Shown here: positions 59,314-64,000 of the stretch, piece by piece
How the letters are laid out: the number at the start of each line of letters is the position of its first letter
How positions within the stretch are numbered: the stretch's first letter is position 1
Assembly (NCBI RefSeq): GCF_003287495.1
Contig: NZ_PRLE01000004.1
Coordinates: forward strand, 245,017-309,016
Origin: Faecalibacterium prausnitzii
Lineage (GTDB): Bacteria > Bacillota > Clostridia > Oscillospirales > Ruminococcaceae
Reading direction: 5' to 3'
DNA: 64,000 nucleotides
Notes under the pieces: generated by a model
Database searches by the model: none
The model's input: only the letters and a program-made list of their open reading frames with translations
Told to the model about the DNA's origin: nothing
Position numbers and translations under genes: made by a program

Positions 59314-59331
59314 AATATCCGCCTTCCGTTC

Positions 59332-60327
59332 TCAAAAGATACTTCCCACCGCATTCAGACACTTGACCAGATCTTCCCGGTAGAGCGGGTCCGCCGGGTC
59401 CAGACTGTTGAGCACCACGCCGCCGCTGACCGCGGCTCCCGTGGAGTGGATATACCGCCCGCCGCCAAGGTAGAGCGCTACATGCCCCGGGAAGAAGAGG
59501 GCGTCGCCCGGCTTCTTTTCCTCAAAAAGCACCTCGTGCATGGGCCAGCCCTCCACGATGCTGGCATCCCGGTAAATGAGGACGCCGCACTGCATGTAGG
59601 CGCTGCTGACAAGGCCCGAGCAGTCAATGCCCCGGCCGGATTTGCCGCCCCAGCGGTACTCCGTGCCCATGTATTTCTTGGCCTGCTCACAGACGGCGGC
59701 ACGGAACACCTCCTCGCTGCCGCCGTACCAACGGTTCAGGGCTTCCTGCACCAGCTCTGCGGCGGGGATGCCTTTCTGCTTTGCCAGCGCCTCGTCAAAA
59801 GGCAGACCCTCTTCCTGCGAGAACACGGCGCTCATCTCATACCGCACCGGTTCCAGCGCCACATCCCGGACATAGCCAACGCGGCCATCCACCAGCCGCA
59901 CCTTGGCCCAGCCCTTGTGGGCCTCGGCCTCCTCGGGCGCTTCCGCCACCCGGCGCAGCAGGCCGCCCCGCTCCAGCTCCATCATCCGGACGCCCTGCAC
60001 CTTGGGCAGGTTGAGGACATCGGTGGCCCGTCCCGCCAGGGCCATCGGCTCCGCGAGGTAGTCCCGCAGGGGAGCTTCCTCGATAAACTGCAGCTCCCGG
60101 GTAAAAACATAGCCGTGGTAGCCGTAAAAGCTGACCACCTCGGCCACATCCGGGGCCAGATGGACTCCGGCCGCCGTCACGCCGCCGGGGGCAGTGCGCA
60201 CCTGACAGGCCTGCCCGTAAAGCCCCTCATCGCCAATGGTGGAGACCGGCCCCGTTTCGCCCTCCTTGATGGGCTGAGGCAGATCGTAAATGGTGCCTAC
60301 CGGCACGGAAAACAATGCGTATTTCAT
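59332..60327 (-). CDS. NlpC/P60 endopeptidase with SH3-like domains
   Basis: A 331-residue protein. Residues 1-160 hold SH3b-like segments (for example G-W-A-K-V-R-L-V-D-G-R-V-G-Y-V), the rest is an NlpC/P60 cysteine peptidase with C236 in R-G-I-D-C-S-G, H282 in P-G-H-V-A-L-Y-L-G and H294. The domain order is that of gamma-D-glutamyl-L-diamino-acid endopeptidases such as YkfC. No signal peptide, so it acts on recycled muropeptides inside the cell. The ATG overlaps the SNF2 gene stop by four bases. Confidence 0.9.
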   Translation of the reverse strand: MKYALFSVPVGTIYDLPQPIKEGETGPVSTIGDEGLYGQACQVRTAPGGVTAAGVHLAPDVAEVVSFYGYHGYVFTRELQFIEEAPLRDYLAEPMALAGRATDVLNLPKVQGVRMMELERGGLLRRVAEAPEEAEAHKGWAKVRLVDGRVGYVRDVALEPVRYEMSAVFSQEEGLPFDEALAKQKGIPAAELVQEALNRWYGGSEEVFRAAVCEQAKKYMGTEYRWGGKSGRGIDCSGLVSSAYMQCGVLIYRDASIVEGWPMHEVLFEEKKPGDALFFPGHVALYLGGGRYIHSTGAAVSGGVVLNSLDPADPLYREDLVKCLNAVGSIF

Positions 60328-63300
60328 GTTTCGCTCCCCTCCAGCAGCTGCAGCAGCTCGTCCGGCCGCATGGACAGGATGGCGCCATCCGCCGTCCCGG
60401 TCACGGTATCGGCCAGCGACTGCTTGGCCTGCTGCAATTCCACGATTTTTTCTTCAATGGTATCCTGCGCAATGAGTTTATACACCTGCACCGGGTTCTG
60501 CTGCCCGATGCGGTAAGCGCGGTCGGTGGCCTGATTCTGAGCCGCCACGTTCCACCACGGGTCGTAGTGGATAACGATGTCGGCCGCCGTCAGGTTGAGG
60601 CCGGTGCCGCCTGCCCGCAGCGAGATGAGGAAGACACTCACCTCGCCGCCGTTGAACCGGCGGACCAGCTCCGCCCGCACGGGCTTGGGCGTGGAGCCCT
60701 GTAACGTGAAGTGGCTGATGCCCTCTTCGTCCAGCCGTTTGGCCAGCAGCTCCAGCATGGAGGTAAACTGGCTGAACAGCAGGATACGGTGTCCGCCCTC
60801 CACAGCGGAGGCCACCAGCTCGATGCAGGCGTCCAGCTTGGCGCTGCCGCCCTCCCAGCCGTCCACGATGAGGCGGGGGTCACAGCAGATCTCCCGCAGC
60901 CGCATGAGGACGGCGAACACCGCCATTTTGTCCTCCGGCTTTGCCGCCTGCAGCTTGTCCCGGGCGTCCACCACCGCTGCCAGATAGAGCTTGCGCTGCT
61001 CCTCCTCCAGCTCAATGCGGTGGATGTTCTCGGTCTTGGGGGGCAGCTCTTTCAGCACGTCGGCTTTCATCCGGCGGAGGAGGAACGATCCGGTCAGCTG
61101 GTTCAGCCGGCGGGCGGCAGCCTTGTCGTCCTCCTGCACGATGGGCTTTTCAAACCGGGTGCAGAAGCTCTTATAAGGCGGCAGATAGCCCGGCATCAGG
61201 AACGAGAAGATGCTCCACAGCTCTCCCAGCCGGTTTTCCACCGGGGTGCCCGTCAGTGCAAACCGCACCCGGCTGTTGATCTGGCAGACAGCCTTGTATT
61301 TCTGGGTGGTGTGGTTCTTGATGGCCTGGGCCTCATCCAGGATGCAGGCGTAAAACGCCTGCCCGGCGTACAACTCTTCATCCCGCCGGAGCAGGTCGTA
61401 ACTGGTCACCACCACATCGGCGCTGCCCCACTGTTTTGCCAGCGCGGCCCGGTGGGCGGCGTCGCCGTCCACGACCAGGCAGTGTAATTCCGGCGTGAAC
61501 TTCTGGCATTCCTCGGCCCAGTTGAGCACCAGCGACGCCGGGCAGACGATGAGGCTGGGCAGAACGCCCTCGTCTTTCGGTTTGCCGGGCCGTTCCTGCC
61601 CGTTTTCTTTCATGGCCAGCAGGTAGCTCAGCACCTGCACCGTCTTGCCCAGGCCCATATCGTCTGCCAGGATGCCGCCCATGCCGTAGCCATCCAGCGT
61701 CCGCAGCCAGCGGTAGCCGTCCCGCTGGTATTTTCGCAATACTTTTTGTAAGGATGCAGGCGGAGTATACTCACTGTCTTTCACCGCATGGAAGCTCCGG
61801 CTGATCCGCCGGAACGCGTCGTCCCGGTTGAAGCGGATGCCGTTCTGGCCCGAGAGGGCCCAGTCCAGGCTGGGAGCCCGGTACAACGGCAGCTGGGTGT
61901 GGCCCTGCCCGAGCTTCGCGCCCGAGAGTTCCAGCGTCTCGTTCAGCTCGTCCAACCCCTCCAGCGAGTCGTCCAGCCGGAGCAGCCGCCCGTCTTTCAG
62001 GCGGTGATACCGCTTTTTCTGGTGGAGAGATTTGAGCAAGGCCCGCAGCTCCCCCACCGGGAACTCCCCGGTGTCCACTTCCAGGTCCAGCACGCTCCCA
62101 TGCACCGACACACCCACCGCAATCTTGGGCGGGGCGGCCTGCAGATTGCGGAATGCATCGCTCAGGTAGACCTCCCCCTCTGTCAGCAGGGCAGGCACGC
62201 CCTCTTCCAGAAAGGTGTAGACCATTTCTTCTTCGTCGGTGCTGTACTGGGTGGCATTGCCGTCCTCGCCGGGCTGCAAGTAGGTTCCCAGCAGCCGCGC
62301 GGCCCGCTTTTCGGCCCGGGCATCTCGCAGCAGGCCACCCGGGGCCGGGGCAAAGGGTGTCACTTTTTCCTCCCCGTACAAAAACTCGGCGTGGGCCGAG
62401 ACGGCTCCTATCCGGGGCGCGTCCAGATAAAACTGCACCACCGGTTCCAACGGAATTTGATTCAGCAGCAGCCGCTCCGGATCCTCGATGGTCACGCTCC
62501 GGCCCAACTCCGGCAGGACAAAACTGCAAAAATCCGCTGCATCCTGTGTCGTGAAAAACAGGCTGCTGCCGCATAGCGTCTTGAGGGCCGGTAAAACGCG
62601 CCCGCTCTGGACACGGTCCAGCTTCCAGAGCGTTTCGTCGCTGAACAGATAATCATGGTCCAGCCCTGCCACAAATCCCAGCGAGGGCGTTACACTGACC
62701 TGCACGCCGCCCCGGCGCTTTTCCACCTGCATGGTCAGGGCGGGCAGACCCGTTTTTAAGGCATAACCGCCCACCTGCCCCGTCGGCTCATAGAGATGGA
62801 CCAGCTCGTCCAGCCCCTCGCCGCTCAGGGCCATGCCGCCTGCCACCGGGCTCCTGGCCGCTGTGGCGTAGCCGCGCAGCTTCTGGAGGTTTTGCTCCAG
62901 ACTTTCCCGCACGCTCTGCTGGCGGCGCAGCACGGCCAATAGCTGCTGTGCCTCCGGGGCAAAGGCCTCTTTCCGGTGCAGAAAGGTCAGCGCTTTGCCG
63001 TAGCTCACCACCCGGCCCTGTTCCACAGCGTTCAGCAAGTCCGGGATGCTCTTGACGAGGTACTGCCGCCCGCCATCCGAAATACGGAGCCGCAACCAGG
63101 GCTTCTCCCCGGAGAGCAGGGTCAGTTCCGGTTCCAGCTCGGCAAACTCCCGGCGCTGCCCCTCTTCGGGTGCAGGGAGCGGCAGCTCAGCCAGTGTATT
63201 TTCCTGATAGGTCCGCAGCAGCTGACGGGCGGCGGCATCCGTTTCCGGCTCATCGCCCCGCCATTTCTTTCCAAAAAGCATTTCCAGGCTGGAAGCATAG

Positions 63301-63695
63301 CTGTCTTTCCGGGCAGCACTCTCCTGCGCAAACTCTGTTCCCCGCACCACGCCCGGGATATTGTTCAGCTGGGTTTTCTGCGCAGGCTCCACCGCGGCAG
63401 GCTGCGTTTTGCCCTCTTCATCCAGCATCAAAAGGGCACCGATGTGCTTACAGCAGGGGCCCTCGCCGTTTTCGTTATACGGGCAGGTACAGCTGGCGCT
63501 CACAAAGCTGCCGTTTTCCCGCAGCCAGGCCTGCGTATGGTAGCGGTTTCGTCCGCCGCCGCGCACAACGGCCGTCAGATGCCGCACGCCGTTTTCGCTG
63601 GTCTCACAGTCCAGGTCTTCCACCCGGTCCAGATACGCCTTGGCCCGCGCAAAAATGGTACTGCCCAGCAGATAGCGGATCTCTTCCATGTCCAT
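60324..63695 (-). CDS. SNF2-family DEAD/DEAH helicase with SWIM zinc finger
   Basis: A 1123-residue protein. An N-terminal SWIM finger has C69-T-C71 and C82-K-H84; a long middle region (about 100-600) corresponds to the bacterial SNF2-associated domain. The ATPase begins at about residue 680 with L-A-D-D-M-G-L-G-K-T (motif I), D-E-A-Q motif II, and the second lobe ends with the G-G-T-G-L-N-L-T and Q-x-x-x-R-x-x-R-I-G-Q motifs. GAGGGAGG precedes ATG 63695. The protein is a double-stranded DNA translocase, in the RapA/HepA broad class; it heads a four-gene operon with cell-wall peptidases, an odd functional mix. Confidence 0.9.
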   Translation of the reverse strand: MDMEEIRYLLGSTIFARAKAYLDRVEDLDCETSENGVRHLTAVVRGGGRNRYHTQAWLRENGSFVSASCTCPYNENGEGPCCKHIGALLMLDEEGKTQPAAVEPAQKTQLNNIPGVVRGTEFAQESAARKDSYASSLEMLFGKKWRGDEPETDAAARQLLRTYQENTLAELPLPAPEEGQRREFAELEPELTLLSGEKPWLRLRISDGGRQYLVKSIPDLLNAVEQGRVVSYGKALTFLHRKEAFAPEAQQLLAVLRRQQSVRESLEQNLQKLRGYATAARSPVAGGMALSGEGLDELVHLYEPTGQVGGYALKTGLPALTMQVEKRRGGVQVSVTPSLGFVAGLDHDYLFSDETLWKLDRVQSGRVLPALKTLCGSSLFFTTQDAADFCSFVLPELGRSVTIEDPERLLLNQIPLEPVVQFYLDAPRIGAVSAHAEFLYGEEKVTPFAPAPGGLLRDARAEKRAARLLGTYLQPGEDGNATQYSTDEEEMVYTFLEEGVPALLTEGEVYLSDAFRNLQAAPPKIAVGVSVHGSVLDLEVDTGEFPVGELRALLKSLHQKKRYHRLKDGRLLRLDDSLEGLDELNETLELSGAKLGQGHTQLPLYRAPSLDWALSGQNGIRFNRDDAFRRISRSFHAVKDSEYTPPASLQKVLRKYQRDGYRWLRTLDGYGMGGILADDMGLGKTVQVLSYLLAMKENGQERPGKPKDEGVLPSLIVCPASLVLNWAEECQKFTPELHCLVVDGDAAHRAALAKQWGSADVVVTSYDLLRRDEELYAGQAFYACILDEAQAIKNHTTQKYKAVCQINSRVRFALTGTPVENRLGELWSIFSFLMPGYLPPYKSFCTRFEKPIVQEDDKAAARRLNQLTGSFLLRRMKADVLKELPPKTENIHRIELEEEQRKLYLAAVVDARDKLQAAKPEDKMAVFAVLMRLREICCDPRLIVDGWEGGSAKLDACIELVASAVEGGHRILLFSQFTSMLELLAKRLDEEGISHFTLQGSTPKPVRAELVRRFNGGEVSVFLISLRAGGTGLNLTAADIVIHYDPWWNVAAQNQATDRAYRIGQQNPVQVYKLIAQDTIEEKIVELQQAKQSLADTVTGTADGAILSMRPDELLQLLEGSET

Positions 63696-63730
63696 GCCCG
63701 TTTCCTCCCTCTGCAATGCTCTATTGGTTA

Positions 63731-63759
63731 AGCATACCTCACCCACCGGCCAGATGCAA
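63731..63759 (-). promoter_or_regulatory. Promoter of the SNF2 operon
   Basis: Minus-strand TTGCAT (63759-63754), 17 bases, TATGCT (63736-63731). Confidence 0.6.
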
Positions 63760-63770
63760 GGGATTTGAGC

Positions 63771-63807
63771 GAAAAAATACGCCGCCTCCATTTAAGAAGC
63801 AGCGTAT
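63771..63807 (-). terminator. Second terminator downstream of the rRNA operon
   Basis: Minus-strand ATACGC-t-GC and GC-g-GCGTAT pair with a 13-base loop, followed by six T residues. Confidence 0.78.
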
Positions 63808-63886
63808 CGGGTAAAGTTTTGAACCAATTTTTGTTGGAGTGTGGAAAGTTGGCGTGCTCTTCCCTCAATATTGTTCTATTGCAAAA

Positions 63887-63920
63887 GCAAAACCCCCGAG
63901 GAAGATCCTCGAGGGCTTTT
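63887..63920 (-). terminator. First terminator downstream of 5S rRNA
   Basis: Minus-strand CCCTCGAGGA and TCCTCGGGG pair with a short loop and are followed by TTTTGCTTTTG, directly after the 5S 3' end. Confidence 0.8.
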
Positions 63921-63925
63921 GTTTA

Positions 63926-64000
63926 AGTCGGCGACTACCTATTTTCACGCGCCGTTTCCAGCGAACTATCTTGGGCACGAGTGAGCTTAACTTCTGTGTT
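63926..64000 (-). rRNA. rrf: 5S ribosomal RNA (partial, 3' part)
   Basis: On the minus strand the sequence begins AACACAGAAGTTAAGCTCAC and ends ...GTAGTCGCCGACTT, the conserved loop and 3' half of bacterial 5S rRNA. The 5' part lies beyond the window, so an rRNA operon is expected to its right. Confidence 0.92.

Overview
The window is a chromosomal segment of a GC-rich gut Firmicute. Family content (lysS-greA, an EF-G paralogue, DUF6061-like and DUF6462-like small proteins, fructan/sucrose uptake, CPBP and DegV proteins) and the characteristic dispersed palindromic repeats point to an Oscillospiraceae member, most likely Faecalibacterium or a close relative. The genus is inferred, not proven. 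Promoters are plain SigA type (TTGACA-17-TATAAT) and ribosome sites are strong AGGAGG.

Layout. 1-4.2 kb (minus): an acyl-activation cluster of two tandem AMP-forming ligases, a free acyl carrier protein and an HxxxD condensation-type acyltransferase cut by the window edge. 4.5-9.4 kb (plus): membrane acyltransferase, coiled-coil protein, GT4 glycosyltransferase and a flippase-like membrane protein. 9.5-13.7 kb (minus): initiator tRNA, ECF sigma factor with a DUF4349 membrane protein, argF and dCMP deaminase. 13.7-18.5 kb (plus): a candidate small RNA, an EF-G-like GTPase, greA and lysS.

18.5-32.7 kb is the accessory heart. The 3' end of lysS is an integration site: a 16-bp core (TCCCCACGATGAAGCC) occurs three times, at the lysS end, at 29.04 kb and at 32.68 kb, and bounds two integrative elements in tandem. 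Element A (10.6 kb) carries a HelD-like helicase fused to about 65 tandem G-[FY]-[DN]-x-x pentapeptides, a structured non-coding region with oriT-like inverted repeats, a MobV relaxase, a VapE-type protein, GTTAC iteron-like repeats, an excisionase with an in-frame repeat insertion, and a tyrosine integrase. Element B (3.7 kb) carries two DUF6462-like proteins, an AbiD/AbiF-family HEPN protein with a hairpin-rich leader that may be an RNA antitoxin, a ribbon-helix-helix protein and its own integrase. Each integrase has its own repeated arm-type sites (TACGCCA for A, TGACAGCAAAA for B). A second copy of element A's left end, including the DUF6061-like gene, lies beyond the right att core, so the locus has accreted elements repeatedly.

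33.3-43.9 kb is a divergent sucrose/fructan locus: an ABC importer (lipoprotein plus two permeases, no ATPase) with GH32 on the minus strand; a LacI regulator, YesL-like protein, small membrane protein, fructokinase and GH13 sucrose-active enzyme on the plus strand. 44.0-44.5 kb is an array of three-hairpin repeats that abuts the remnant C-terminus of a TRAP permease. 44.6-48.7 kb holds a MoxR ATPase / VWA / leucine-rich-repeat operon.

48.8-64 kb is mostly housekeeping: a flavinylation-type FMN protein, glnS, four tRNAs (Thr, Asp, Trp, Thr), rpoD, a FabG-like reductase with an acidic tail, tadA with a CPBP protease, degV, a TauE/SafE permease, and an operon of SNF2 helicase, NlpC/P60 endopeptidase, M19 dipeptidase and a class A beta-lactamase-fold hydrolase. 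The window ends inside a 5S rRNA gene on the minus strand.
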